64,000 nt of DNA from Gymnopus androsaceus JB14 (lineage: Eukaryota > Basidiomycota > Agaricomycetes > Agaricales > Omphalotaceae): positions 1-64,000 of the forward strand of contig ML769688.1 of the NCBI GenBank assembly GCA_009733575.1. The letters are read 5' to 3'. The position numbers and the translations under genes were made by a program. Below, piece by piece: positions 21,540 through 32,910 of the stretch (the first letter of the stretch is position 1; each line of letters opens with the position of its first letter). Under the pieces are notes generated by a model. That model saw only the letters and a program-made list of their open reading frames with translations, did not search any database and was not told where the DNA came from.

Positions 21540-22200
21540 TAGGTATATAATGAGAGCGAAATAAAGAAAGTCAACCCTTCATGCAAATTCGTGCCAGCGA
21601 TGAATGATATCTTCGCAAAGATCGCTTCGCAAATAGTAAGGATGGCAGCTCGGGCATGAACCCACCCATCCCGTCGATAATCGGACACCATGGAAATTGC
21701 TCTGTAAATTCGTTTTGAGCGATAACTAGGCCATTGAAAATGGCTGTAGTATCTGCAGATCTCAAGCATTCAAACTTGTTATCCGTCGAGGAAAGCTTCT
21801 CGTATCCAGGAACTCCAGCAACAAAGTTGTCCCAGTCTACCTGGCGATGTAGAGGTCCATAAGTAAGAGGCGATGCGGCGGAGCCAGAACTCAGCAATAG
21901 AGTACGGATCTTTATGAACCAACTCAAGCTGCTGGGACAAACTTCGAGATACTGGGATTCAAGAGCTGAACAGCTGTCGTGACTGCACCAGTACTCTCTC
22001 CAAATCTTGTCACCTTGTCTAATAAACGTTAGGATCTCTAGAAATTCGCCAGTTGAAATGACACACATACCTTTATCCCCACCAAAAGTGCCGGTAATTC
22101 TCTTGCACCCATGTCAGTGCTCTTAGAGCCAAGTTTAAAGCCTTTCAATCGGCTGCCTCTTTTCCTTGCGGGAAACTCAGAGGTCCAAGTCAATGTTGAA
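21540..22200 (-). pseudogene. type-B carboxylesterase/lipase fragment
   Basis: The minus strand shows the carboxylesterase wording PLSFPQGKEAADRKALNL and ALTWVQEN (about 22180-22090). After an intron-like gap comes a segment with LRSADTTAIFNGL, EQFPWCPIIDG and GGFMPELPS, typical of the middle of fungal type-B carboxylesterases. The oxyanion and nucleophile-elbow region (GxSxG) that should lie between was not found intact, and no start or C-terminal half is present. Weak further coding may extend to about 22420. The protein family is clear; the gene is truncated and probably dead. Confidence 0.6.
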
Positions 22201-22639
22201 GTTGACATAAACGACGGGGGTTACAGCGACCAATGACGCAAATTAACTGGTCGACAGGAGCCTCGGAGAGTGATCCAAAGTCGAAGGAATAATACTGTGT
22301 TTCCCGAATCAAGAATAAAATCAGACAAACCAAACACACCTTGATACCGTCTACACCGAGGTGAAGTGTGTGATCGCGCGATATAAGAGCATCGCATAGA
22401 GAGAAAATCTACCGAATTCAACACTTCTCCGTATTGTTCGAACCAACTGAGAGATCAATTCTATAAGGTTTCTCTGTAGAATAGAAGCCTACTTTGCTGA
22501 CCACCATACATTATATCGTAAAGCGATGGACTCCGATTTCCCCATTGTGGTGGTCGTTGAAGAACTGATTGGGCGCGTCGAAGCGCTCAGAGTTTCAGCG
22601 CTTACCAATTACTAACTCTTGTCTTTCTCCCTTAACTTT

Positions 22640-23298
22640 ATGGCGCAGACGGTGGGCACTAAGCGCAAAGCTCGCCCCTCGGGAGGCTCAGAAGCAGGTT
22701 CTCCCGCGAAAAAAGCGAGATCCCAAACGGCACGGAAGAGCACAGGAGGCAGAGCGCCAAGGCGCTCTTCAAATGCTCAACAACAACAGGGTACTCTATT
22801 CACTGTGGAAATTGGCGTCTGAATTCTAACTAGCCGTCTGTCTAGACGATCCGCCAAAGAAAAACCGGAGATTTCGACCAGGGACAGTGGCATTGCGCGA
22901 AATTCGAAAGTACCAGAAGAGTACAGATCTTCTTCTGCGAAAATTACCGTTCTCTCGGCTGGTACGTGTCATTTTGTCTCAGATGCTCTATTGTCTTCTT
23001 GACGCGCCCTTTTAGGTCAGAGAAATTGCCCAGGATATGACTACGACGACCAACGGTGATATTTACGAACTCCGGTGGCAAAGTTCTGCTCTGTTAGCAT
23101 TGCAGGAAGCGACAGAGGCTTTTCTGGTGCATCTGTTTGAAGACGCGTGCGTAATTTGTTCATTCTCTCAGTTCATCCCGCTAATCTAATATTTATTCCA
23201 GTAATTTATGCGCATTACATGCCAAACGAGTGACCATTATGCAACGCGACATTCAACTTGCGCGACGTATCAGAGGGCCCTGGGGTGGTGTCTCATAA
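22640..23298 (+). CDS. centromeric histone H3 variant CENP-A
   Basis: Four exons (22640-22790, 22846-22961, 23016-23146, 23202-23298) with GT-AG introns give 164 residues. The histone fold matches H3 ([48 protein letters not shown]). Loop 1 is lengthened and carries a Trp ([15 protein letters not shown]), a CENP-A hallmark that is absent from canonical H3, and the protein is longer than the 136 residues of H3. CENP-A replaces H3 in centromeric nucleosomes and recruits the kinetochore. Unusually, the tail at residues 29-41 retains the H3-like [13 protein letters not shown] block, moved inward by a basic/Ser-rich extension. The start is the only Met in frame before the tail. Confidence 0.88.
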
Positions 23299-23526
23299 AC
23301 GATCTTTTACGAACTCTGTGTTATTTTTTTTTCGTTTTGTACTATCCCGGGTTGTTTGATTATTATTATGTAGCACGATCCCGACGCGATACCCATTGTA
23401 CCAGCCTCCTTTTCTCCAGCGAAACCTTTAATCTAACAATGCGAATTTGTTTTGTACGCAGAAGATCTAGACTTACTATAGTAGTGTGTGATCAACTCGA
23501 AATTTTTGCCGCCAGCATTTGCGGCA
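23299..23526. other. intergenic CENP-A / COX18
   Basis: This 228-bp spacer contains T-rich stretches. It must include the CENP-A 3' UTR and the COX18 promoter. No other feature seen. Confidence 0.4.
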
Positions 23527-24746
23527 ATGCTTTCTCGCTCTCTTCTCCGACCTTCATCATCTATCAGACATTTACCCACTCGCAATTCCGTCTAATAAAC
23601 GACACTTTATCCAGTACCTCAATGAAGGCTTTTTAGACCTTGCTTTGGCGCTGCCTTATCCTCCACATTGGCCAGCTTATTCCGCTACCATCATCCTTGT
23701 GACCGTAGCTGTCCGAACTGCAGTTCTTCCAACTGTTTTTTGGGTGCGTAAAAGTGCCTTATGGTGGAAATTACGCGTTAAACCCCATATTTTAGTCGCA
23801 AAGGCGTCAGCATCGCTACGAGAAACATGTTCTTCCTGCTCTACGAGAGCTCAAGCCTATTGTCATGCACGAGCAAGCGCTTGCTATGCAAAAGGAAGGT
23901 TTGCTGCAGGACAAGGATACTCGAGGCAAGATTCACGCAAAACGCTGCCATGATATTGTGCGTAACGTTTCCTTTTTTTTTCTTCAAAAAACTCAGTCCT
24001 TGCAGATGAAGGCAAAAAGCAAGGAACTGGTCAAGACCTACAAGTGCAGCACCGTTCCTACGACGCTCATACCTGCTATCGCCCAAGTGACCTCCGTTCA
24101 TGATCATGACCATGATGTTCGCTCGTATAGCTGCAGATCCCACTTCTCCATTCGACGCCGAGTCTTTCCTCACACTATCCACGCTAAACCATCCTGATCC
24201 TACGTTCACGCTGCCTGTCATCGTAGGCCTCGTTACTATGGCTAATGTCGAGTCTAGTACTTGGTTTATGAATGCTACCGAGAAAGAGGCACTGCGAGCG
24301 AACGAGGCAAAGAGGGCGGAGATGGTGGCAAAGAGTCAAGATAGGTGGTCGATGGTGAAGCTAAACTTGGTGAAAAACGTGAAAGACTCGATGCGGATTC
24401 TTTCAGTGCTTAGGATAGGTTTGGCATCTATTGCTCCAGGAGTGAGTCGCGCATTGGTCTGTTTATACACGCTCTTTCTCATGAGAACCAGGCAGTAGTG
24501 TTGTATTGGGTCACGTCTGCGACTTTTGGGCTCGTGCAGACATGGTTAGTGAATTGGCTAGACATGAGATGGCGACGAAAGTTGGTGGCTTCTACTCCTC
24601 CTCCGACACTGGCGACGCTACAGGCATTGACAAAAACGTCCGCGCGTTCCGCGATACACTGCACCTTCTGGCTCTGCTTCTGCTCTTGCCAATCTCAAAG
24701 TCGACTCTCCAAAATCGACGTCGGATCGGAATCCACGAAAGGGTAA
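23527..24746 (+). CDS. COX18: mitochondrial inner-membrane insertase COX18 (Oxa1/YidC family)
   Basis: COX18 translocates the C-terminal tail of Cox2 across the mitochondrial inner membrane. The ATG at 23527 starts a typical presequence (MLSRSLLRPSSSIRHL). The mature part begins YLNEGFLDLALALPYPPHWP in a different frame, so one base is out of phase near 23595. Family features follow: STIILVTVAVRTAVLP-type first membrane helix, a charged matrix loop (RELKPIVMHEQALAM, RGKIHAKRCHDI), KCSTVPTTLIPAIAQ, PFDAESFLTL, DPTFTLPVIVGLVTMANVES and, after an intron (24442-24491), VVLYWVTSATFGLVQTWLV. Introns are short. The single frame break is either a sequence error, a real lesion, or an implausibly short 25-nt intron. 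Confidence 0.78.
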
Positions 24747-25163
24747 ACAGGCTAATCGAAAATAAAGGTGAGTAAAATTTTGTATCTTTGGCGGGATGAA
24801 AATCAAATGTGGTTGTGAGGGAACCGACAACTCTGGTACAGGTCCCCAATGAATCTTTCTTGATCTAATATGACCGCTTTGACTCTTATTTTCTCGCCTT
24901 GTACATGAACGCACTCATCTCATACGCTTTCAGATACCTTATCAAGATGTAGAGTAGAACTACGTACTTGAATAATACACTCAAATCTATGGAGCTTGGA
25001 TTCGCACTTTTAAAGACTTTTTCTTTTGGCTTGGTTATAGAACTTGAGTAACAGAAGCATACGTCGGGTGATAGTATAAAGAATTCATATGCAGTACAGA
25101 AGCATGTCATCATAAGTCCTACGTCCTCCAAGCCTCTCCTCTTCAACAACTCCAGACCCGTGA
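24747..25163. other. 3' flanks of COX18 and eL6
   Basis: Convergent 3' ends; no gene or repeat recognised. AT-rich with possible polyadenylation context. Confidence 0.4.
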
Positions 25164-25931
25164 TTAAAAGACCATCTGGTGGGGGTACTGACCCTTGGAA
25201 AGACCCCACGATGATTTAAGGTACTTGCCAAGGTTGTCGGTCTTCTTGATGACGGAGATGATAGCAGAGTCGACATCTTTCTGGAGAGCAGCTTTGGATG
25301 CGGGGAAAGCCTCCTTGGCCTTGGGTTTGCCCTCCTCGAAGAACTCTTCCTCTGCGGATTTGCCACCCTTGGAGGCAGGTTTGGCGAAGAAGGCGTCGGT
25401 GAGTTCCTCAGAGAGCTAATGCGACTAATTAGAATTAGTAAACAGATAAGTGAAAAAAATCTCACCTTGACACCCTCGAGGTCAACCTTGGTAGAAGTAG
25501 CGATGACATAGGCCTGGTTAACACGTCGCAGAGGAACGCCGTTAACCCTGAAAGGACCAGAAACCAACAACAAACCGCTCTCCAACTGCTTCAAAAACAC
25601 AACGCGCTTCCCTCTGAATCTTCCGGCCAGCAGAATGAGGACTGGTGCCGGGCGTTATCGAAGAACGAAGCGACGAGGGTTTAGCAATTTTACGACTCTG
25701 CTTTGGCTGACGGACGTCCTCTGCAGGGTAGAATCGAGGAGCTTTGGAAGTTGGAACGAGCCTCTTTCCACCATTCTTGTCACCTCCGACTTTCTTTTCT
25801 ACTGATTCTGGTGCAGACTCGGCAGCAGGCTTTTGTGTTTTTTTTTGGCCTTTGAACAGGCCTCGTTTCGCGGCCACCTGAGATCGGGAGAAACGTCCAA
25901 CGCCGGGGACGAGTTCTTTAGAGCGGGCCAT
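25164..25931 (-). CDS. RPL6: 60S ribosomal protein eL6
   Basis: The minus-strand ATG at 25931 ([18 protein letters not shown]) is immediately preceded by a splice acceptor, so a 5' UTR intron is likely, as is common for ribosomal protein genes. The eL6 core is clear: [22 protein letters not shown], then [50 protein letters not shown], an intron, and [11 protein letters not shown]. The C-terminus is [19 protein letters not shown] and ends MVF. Between TPGT and the glycine-rich RFRGKR segment one extra A (about 25647) breaks the frame inside the most conserved part of an essential protein, with no room for an intron. I suspect a sequencing or assembly indel rather than a dead gene. Confidence 0.85.
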
Positions 25932-26183
25932 CTGAGGAGGAATGAGAAATGGAAATAAGCTGCACAAAAGGACTTACTTTTCTGAATCTTGAGGGCGTAA
26001 TAATCGAAGCTGGAAGCGCGCACTTTGTCCTTGCTAGTTGTTTTCCCACTGATCACATGTAATGGAGCGCTTAAATTAGCGCTGCTCATATCTTATCTAT
26101 TGGTCGGAGTCCATCCGATCACGTGTAGCGCTCAAGCTCAACTTGACTCAAACTCTCATATTCCTTCCTTCAGTTCCCCAATA
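25932..26183. promoter_or_regulatory. divergent upstream region of eL6 and 5'-nucleotidase
   Basis: The 252 bp between two divergent start codons includes the inferred 5' UTR intron of eL6 (donor gtaagtcc on the minus strand at about 25979) and the promoters of both genes. Sites inside were not resolved. Confidence 0.45.
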
Positions 26184-27201
26184 ATGTCCCCCCAAGGTGA
26201 ATTGCCATCTTACTTCAAGTCCCAAGTAGACTCAAACCCAGATCATAGATACACGCCCAGTTGTCTGGCTTGATATTGACAACACGTTGTATTCCGCCAG
26301 CACAAAGATATCTCAAGCAATGGGTGTCAAGATACATGGTTAGCAGCAACACAATACTCCGCTTTCAAATCTACTCATTATCACCAAAAGACTACTTTGT
26401 CAAACTCGGATTAGATGATCAAGAAGCTTCCGAGCTTCATCTCAAGTATTATACTCAATATGGCCTTGCTCTGGCTGGGCTTGTCCGACATCACGACGTA
26501 GGCTAGTGTCTCTTAGTATCAGATTGTTTCTAAGTTCTCGCATCTCATACTAACTCTGCTTCAGACCCCCTAGATTTTGACCGAAATTGCGACCAGGCTC
26601 TGCCATTAGAAGAAATGATATTCCCTAATCCTGCTCATCGAACTCTACTACAAGATATAGATCGATCCAAAGTTCGTGTATGGGCTTTAACGAATGCGTA
26701 TAAAGTGGTACGTGTTCACCTTCCCGGTCTGCTTCACATTGCTTACACCCTCTAGCATGCTGAACGTGTTTTGCGCATATTGAACCTTCGAGACCAGATA
26801 GAAGGGATTGTGTATTGTGACTATGAAGCAAAGGACTTGACAAGTAAACCCGACCCAGCGTACTACCACAAGGTTTGAATGAATCAACTCCCTGACTATG
26901 CCCAACTGATACATCTCAACAGGCCATGTCTCTCGCATCTATCTCCGATCCCTCCAATTGTTACTTCATCGATGACAACAGGCGTAATGTTGAGACTGCA
27001 CAGAATCTTGGTTGGGGTCATTGTGTACACTTTGCTGAACTAGGTCTGGAACATGTCGAAGGAGGAAAAGTGCAGAAGATTTCCAATGCTTCGAACGGAA
27101 ATGCCCAAGGTGACACGGGCTTCAAGGTTATATCTGAATTAGAGGAGCTGAGAGACGTCTGGCCCGAGATTTTCAAAGTCGAGCAGTATAGAGTAGAGTA
27201 A
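26184..27201 (+). CDS. HAD-family pyrimidine 5'-nucleotidase (Sdt1/Phm8 type)
   Basis: Starts at 26184 with MSPQ, then a 52-nt GT-AG intron (26197-26248) restores the frame to RPVVWLDIDNTLY, the HAD motif I with nucleophile and acid Asp (DxD). Downstream are KYYTQYGLALAGL, motif II in VWALTNA, RVLRILNLRDQIEG, motif III in KPDPAYYHKA and motif IV in CYFIDDNRRNVETA. This is the pattern of the yeast Sdt1/Phm8 enzymes that dephosphorylate pyrimidine nucleotides or lysophosphatidate. Short introns interrupt it at about 26498, 26707 and 26876. No break is seen. It ends at 27201, converging with RTF2. Which substrate it prefers cannot be told from sequence. Confidence 0.85.
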
Positions 27202-27344
27202 TATCTCCCCCACAATGTATTAGATTCAGACGGTAGACGTACATAGTCCATGTAATATTACAGTCGTACACAAAATACAAGCAAGCAGTTCATTTATGCA
27301 TACTAGAGAAAGTAAAGTGAGCTAGATATCTAGGAAGAATATAA

Positions 27345-28395
27345 TCAAACACTCACCCTTGTAAACGTGCCTCTCGTCATGAATGTCTCCGTCCTCGCCG
27401 ACTTTCCATCTCCATATAGACTCTTGACTGCCTCACTCATATTCGCTTTCCTCTTTGCTTCCTCCATAGCAAGACTACTCGCCACTGTGCGACTAGCCGC
27501 TGCAATAGATGGGTTCGTGCTAGGCACAGCCTTCTTCTTGGGAACCTCCGAATCATCTGCGTTGAAGCATTCTTTCGCTTCTTTGACTTCTTCGTAGGCT
27601 CCTTTGACCGCTGCAGCTCCATGTTCTCTCGCATACGTTCTTCCTCTTCCGGTGGAGGGTTCAACATGAGCACATTGTCCTTCCGGGAAAATTTGGTAGC
27701 GCATTGGGGACAAAGCTCAAGTTCAGACTCTTCCCCTGGTACGGAAGAGTCCTCCTTTTCTTTGGGAGACGAAGACGAAGCGCTAACAACAGTTTTCAGT
27801 GCAGCTTGTGAGAATACGCAGCCGCAAGTAGAGATGTAGACGAAAGGTTGAACGCCGTTCATCTCTTTCAAGTTGAGCGGGCAAACAAAGGGAGATCGAG
27901 AAGTAGGTTCGGAGGAGGTGGTCAAGCTAGTATTGGGTGTCAGTTTCAGGGTTTTGACATCCTGTAAACATGGATAACCTCAGTAAACGATTGCTCAGTG
28001 CTGCTAAGAAACAACTAGGCGTACCTTTAAAGATCGTATGTGTCCACAGATCTTTTCACCATCCCCAGTAGGCAGACTTGTCTATTAGATATTCCAAAAT
28101 TGAATCTTTATTATACAGTTTGCCGAGGACGCAAGACACAATGGGTTCCTGGAGGGGACGCTGGAAGAAGTATGCGATTGAGTGCTTCTGTGTATCGCTA
28201 TTCCCGAGAAAGAAAGAAGACAAACCTTGGAAAGCGCACAAAAGAACCATCTTGCGCGAGTTTGGTTGGCCTTGTCAGCTTGCTCAGCCTAGCAACTCTG
28301 TTAGAATTAGTTCAGCTCAAAGCGTTTGAGCACACCTTTGCTTTAGTTCGGACCAGATCCCGACGGTCTGGGATACTTCCGCCATCATTACCCAT
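27345..28395 (-). CDS. RTF2: replication termination factor 2 family (RING-like)
   Basis: The minus-strand ATG at 28395 opens MGNDGGSIPDRRDLVRTK, the conserved Rtf2 start. Exons then give QTRARWFFCALSK, RPLQEPIVSCVLGKLYNKDS, ILEYLIDKSAYW, GHIRSLKDVKTLKLTPN and the U-box/RING-like part FVCPLNLKEMNG, FVYISTCGCVFSQAAL, LCPQCATKFSR. Rtf2 stalls forks at polar barriers and affects splicing. A Lys-rich linker is followed by the family's C-terminal block (NPSIAAASRTVASSLA, MSEAVKSLYG, ETFMTRGTFTR), but in a frame shifted by one base near 27565. The shift falls in low-complexity sequence with no intron. The last codons may be spliced, since a gtgagt follows TRGTFTR. Confidence 0.82.
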
Positions 28396-28582
28396 GTTGA
28401 AGAAGAAAAGTATGAAAGGATACAAGAGAAGATGGCGGTCAGAATCAGAAAGACAAGAATCAATCGCTCCTTTGACGCTAGAAGCCGATGTTAGTCAGCA
28501 AGCGCTTGACAGTCAAGATCGCCGGTTTGTCGGCGCGGCAGCTCCACATGCTCACCCGTGTTTCTTCTTATTAAATACAACC

Positions 28583-30426
28583 ATGTCCACCGTGACGGAT
28601 ATCCCATATCGTACACAGAAAGATCCTATATGACAGACGTCCCATCTAGCGAGTACTTCGTGACGGATATCCCATCCTTCGTATACAACAAGGAAAAGGA
28701 TCCTTATTATGACCCAGACGTCCTGCCTATCGAGTACTTCCAACACTACCCAGCGTCTTCTGTGGACTCAGACGAATCAATCCTAAGCTTCTTCGAGCGA
28801 CGCGGTCTAGCAGTGCCTCTTGATACAAAAGAATGGGGAATGACAGTACTGATCACGACTGAGGACGTGTCAGTTGTTCCGTTCCAGATGCAGGAAAGGT
28901 TCAAGATAGTAGGCTGGTCAATGAAATTGTTCGAAGCCTTGGGCTTGCGCTACGGAGGTATCTGCCTTGTGAAAACAGGTATATGTATCTGCACAATTCC
29001 TTGACACACTTCCTCATGAGAGGGTTATTTAGATGATGTCCGCGCCTTTCACGCCTCTTATCGGAATGCACAGGAGCAGGTCAAGAAAATTGCACAGGAG
29101 GAGGATGAACGTGTTCGGAAGACATGGGCAAAGCACAATCTGCTTCCTTACCTTGATATCGCATTTGACTTGATTGAGTGCAAGGACCTTTTGCATCCTA
29201 CGTCGGAAGACCTCTCCCGCAACCGTGTCATGAAATGGACAGCCTCGGCCGATGAATTGCCCAAATGTGTACAGACCAAGAAAGATCAAATGGAGGCGAA
29301 AAGACAGTGGCCGAATATGCGGCAACGGGTGTGTTGCTAAACAGAGTGGTCGTGCACAATAACTAACTTCCCAATATTTGTAGTTGACCATCTCCGCTGA
29401 GGTCTCTTTCGAAACTCGCGGACTCTCTATGTATGAGTTTTTCGAGAGGGAGCAAAGTACAGATCAAAGTAGTGAAGACCCCTCTTCAACTCAGTCCACT
29501 GATATCCCTATGTTGGAAACCTCCCCCAATGTCTTTATGTTGGAGGCTACATGTATAAGCACCATTTGCAATTTTCAGTGAAAGGCTCATGAAGCCTTCC
29601 TACTTGCAGGAACATGCTAGAGACTGGACCTTCTTGCCTTTGCTCAACCTTGTCCAAAAATCTGACCACTTCCCTGCAGACACAACCATAAAGCTACCCA
29701 GGTAATTTTCTGTCTTGACAACACAAGAAATTGACAAACTGACCCGAGTTTTTGTAGTGCTGAAACACCTTTACCCCATCACATGGGTTTCTTGTGCTTT
29801 CGAAAGGGTAAAGAAGGGTCAAAAGCAGAGCTTCACCTAACCCATTATAAGCCTGACGTTGTCATGGTCGATGATTACTTCATCATCCTCATGGGAGAGA
29901 TATATTCCAGAACCAAAGAATCCGCAAGAGGGGACTTGCAACGGCTCCTGTTGCGCGCAGCATTCTATATCCATTTCATGAAGCTTGCACTCAAACAACA
30001 ACAATATGTCCTCCCGGTCTTCTTTGTGAATTCAGAATGGCAAGGGTAGTGCATGTTAGTGTTTGAGCACACAGATAAAAATGTATGCCTGATATATATC
30101 ACTCTCGATCACAAAAAACTGACATTCTGGTTAGATTTACTACTACACATTGGAATGCCCTGTTGCAGCGCGGGGGCTGGATGACGAGTCTGCCTTTGAC
30201 TTTGACAATCGCCATGCCCGAGCTCACTTCCATCTCCGACTTCTAAATGCATGCGACCCGTGCAGCGTGCTACTATACTCAGACTTCGGAGCAGCAGCTT
30301 GTCCTTCGTAAAATCTGGAAGAATCTAAACAAGATGTTGCATGAAACCGAATATGAAAGCCTTCTCCCGGCTAAGAGAAAGGCAGAGGAGTCACTTGAAC
30401 TGCACGCCGAGAGTGACAAGCTGTAG
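28583..30426 (+). CDS. uncharacterised multi-exon fungal protein
   Basis: A series of plus-strand exons forms one gene of unknown function. Recognisable pieces are a repeated opening (VTDIPSFVYNKEKDP), TEDVSVVPFQMQERFKIVGW, AFHASYRNAQEQVKKIA, NLLPYLDIAFDLIECKDLL, a Ser/Glu-rich linker, HARDWTFLPLLNLVQKS, HMGFLCFRKGKEGSK, LHLTHYKPDVVMVDDYF and MGEIYSRTKESARGDLQ. The end contains QTSEQQLVLRKIWKNLNK and a charged tail ending near 30426. The first Met at 28583 is out of frame with the main exon; the first in-frame Met is 28630. The KPDVVMVDD...MGEI part could suggest a nuclease-like fold, but this is speculation. Confidence 0.5.
28592..28740 (+). repeat. two-copy tandem duplication at the start of the unknown gene
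   Basis: Units 28592-28659 (68 bp) and 28660-28740 (81 bp) both begin gtgacggatatcccat and end gagtacttc. The length difference is not a multiple of three, so the two copies cannot both be read in the same frame. Confidence 0.8.
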
Positions 30427-31322
30427 GTTCTTAGTATGTATAAATTCATGTACTTCTTGTTTAATCAATGACACCAGGCTTAGGTGTTCCAAATAAGGCC
30501 GTGGATTGTCCAAATAAGGTAATGGTACAAGAAAAAATTTCACATAAGGAGCCCTGAAGGTCCAGCAATAAAAGCTGTAAGCCTCCGCTATCCACCTCAG
30601 TGTACGCTATGCTGCCGCTAGGCCGCCGCGTGGATGAAGCTTGTCATTTTGACATTGCTCCAACATTGCTCTGAAAAGGCTGCTGAAATGGATTGCTTTG
30701 ACCGGTTCATGAAAGATTTATTTTTGGGTTGCCTCTCAGCCCGGATTGTTTCGGCTTCTGGATAGGTGTCCGACGAAGCATCCCACTTCAGATTAGTCGA
30801 AAGATCTTATTTCGCTTACTCAATGAAGTAAGATTTTTCTACTATACTCTCAACCATCACATTTTGCATAATTCCTGAAACCACTTATTTCGCATTACAC
30901 TTCAGTCTAGCTGAAGCATAATGATTGGCCGTGTGGTACTCGGCTTGGATCTGAAAAGGTACTTTTATTCAGTATCGCTGATACCGACCCTGCTGACCAT
31001 AATCGGATAGCCATTTATCCAGACCCAACCCTATTGCTAAAAAGAGAATGATATACAACATTATAGATACACAACATCCTACCCCAAATAATTAAAACCT
31101 TGGAGTCCATCTGTCCAGCAGCAGTCCGTTTTCAAGCGGAATCATGGAAGCAGCAGCAGAAAGCGTCTCTGAGCAGACACCCTACGCTTCTAAACGAGGA
31201 CCGAAAAGACTCGGATACTGAACCAGCTTTGGAAGAAGTTGTGTGCCCCAAACCGCGTCTATGGGGATTTTTGGGGGGCACAACATACATATTTAGCACC
31301 CCTCTCTCATTATCTCACAGAA
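30427..31322. other. intergenic, no gene recognised
   Basis: About 0.9 kb with scattered short open stretches and a duplicated word (ccaaataagg at about 30488 and 30510). Nothing assignable. The 31100-31300 part may be 5' sequence of the F-box relic. Confidence 0.35.
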
Positions 31323-31703
31323 ATGTCCAATACGGCTCTTTGCACCACCTTTTCAATATGCGACATTCCCCAATCTGAATTTAGCAAAGGGCACTTGCGG
31401 AGTCTTTACGTCCCAGAAAATGCGGAGATTTCTAGAATAAAGTCACTGGTGGCTGAGGCTGACCGTGAATTCGGCGAGGAAATTCAGAGGGTAGAGGCTA
31501 TCCTGGAAGAGCTGAAAAAGCAGCGCCGAGATTTCCAACGTTACCGCCACGAGATGCGTACTTTGCTCTCTCCGGTACGTAAACTCACTGCAGAGGTGTT
31601 GCCAAATGTCTTCGACATTACCTGCCACTCCTACTCACAGAAAAACGTCGAAGCTTCTTGTATCGAGCGATCATCCACTTTATCTTGGTGCAGACGGTCT
31701 TAA
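31323..31703 (+). pseudogene. F-box-type protein relic (coiled coil plus start of F-box)
   Basis: From an ATG at 31323 the frame gives a charged helix (ISRIKSLVAEADREFGEE, RVEAILEELKKQRRDF), then LLSPVRKLTAEVLPNVFDIT. This matches the common mushroom F-box layout in which a coiled coil precedes a LxSPIRRLPPEILxxIF box. Only the first helix of the F-box is present; no leucine-rich repeats follow. The sequence then loses similarity and stops at 31703. It would bind Skp1 poorly if at all, so I treat it as a truncated relic. Confidence 0.5.
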
Positions 31704-32910
31704 GGGGCGTTTAGTTTGTTCTGATTTTATTCTTGATTCGGGGACACAGTCACAGTATCTTTCCTTCAACTTTGAATCGCTCTCCGAGGCTCCTGCCGAC
31801 CAGTTAATTTGCATGATGGATGGATCGTTCTTCGTCAAGACCAAAGTCAAGACCAAGGCTTCGACAAATAAACGCCTTTCACGCGCTTTTCCCATTGGTG
31901 AATGTTGATGCTATTGGGGAACTACTGAGGAAGAGAACAGAGATGGACGCAGAGGAGGATGGATGGGAACGGAGATGTGGACGTGCTTCGGTGTCTGTGT
32001 CGGGTCGGACGAACCCTTATACTATTATGAAGCCATCTTTACCTTCGCTCAACGAGAAGATGCTTCTCAAACTAGGACTTACTCCCCCTACGATGACGAC
32101 GATGCTATGTATCTCGCTATCCCGAATCTCGGAATCCTTTCTATACATTCCATTGCATGGTTCTTCGCACCCAGCCAAATTCGCATCCTCATCCTAATCG
32201 CAATGGCGGTGGACAAGATGGAGAAAAATTCCGTCTCTCGAGAAGATTTCATTCATGCTTTGCACGCTGAAGTCCGAGTCATTGGTAACTAGGAAGGGAG
32301 GTGGAAGGTACTCAACTATAGCCAGAGCGAAAGTTTCGGCGGAAGCTTCAACTATAATGTAGGCGGAATGGGAGCTGGGGGATGTGGACCAAATACCAAT
32401 ACCAAAGAGTCAGAAATCTGGGAAAAGATATGTTCATTGGATTTTTCGAATACAAGGTGACTTCGGAAGGGTATCTTGTATAAGCCTGGTTTGATGACAA
32501 CCAAGACCAAAATGGAGACGGAGACAGAGACACAGACAAGGGAGCAGGTAGATGATGAAGACGTTGTGAACGGCTCTGACTCTGGGAGGAGAGTCAGTGA
32601 CGGATAGGCTAGGGGTTGTTTTTCCAGCATGCTGTCATATTGGGTGAGAACGAATTCTATGCTTCGAATTCGAGTGATGGGGATAGGAATGGGAGGATGA
32701 GTAGTGCTGCTGGTAGGAAGGATGGGATGTGGATTTGGATGATACATGTATAACGGACTCCAAGTACTCGAATGGGAAGCGCAAGGCTGGCGTCCAACCG
32801 CGATACCGGAGAGTGGAGAGAGGAGAAAGCGAACCAGGTAGTTTTGATTTTTGGAACATTCCTTTCGATTTGGATTTCGTACACGTTTGTTTCATTTAAA
32901 TTAGTAAAAT
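31704..32910. other. region without a recognisable gene
   Basis: Short open stretches on the plus strand (for example 31963-32292, with a hydrophobic segment ILILIAMAV) may be exons of an unknown protein or decayed sequence downstream of the F-box relic. No family motif is visible. The stretch ends at the left edge of the inverted duplication. Confidence 0.3.
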
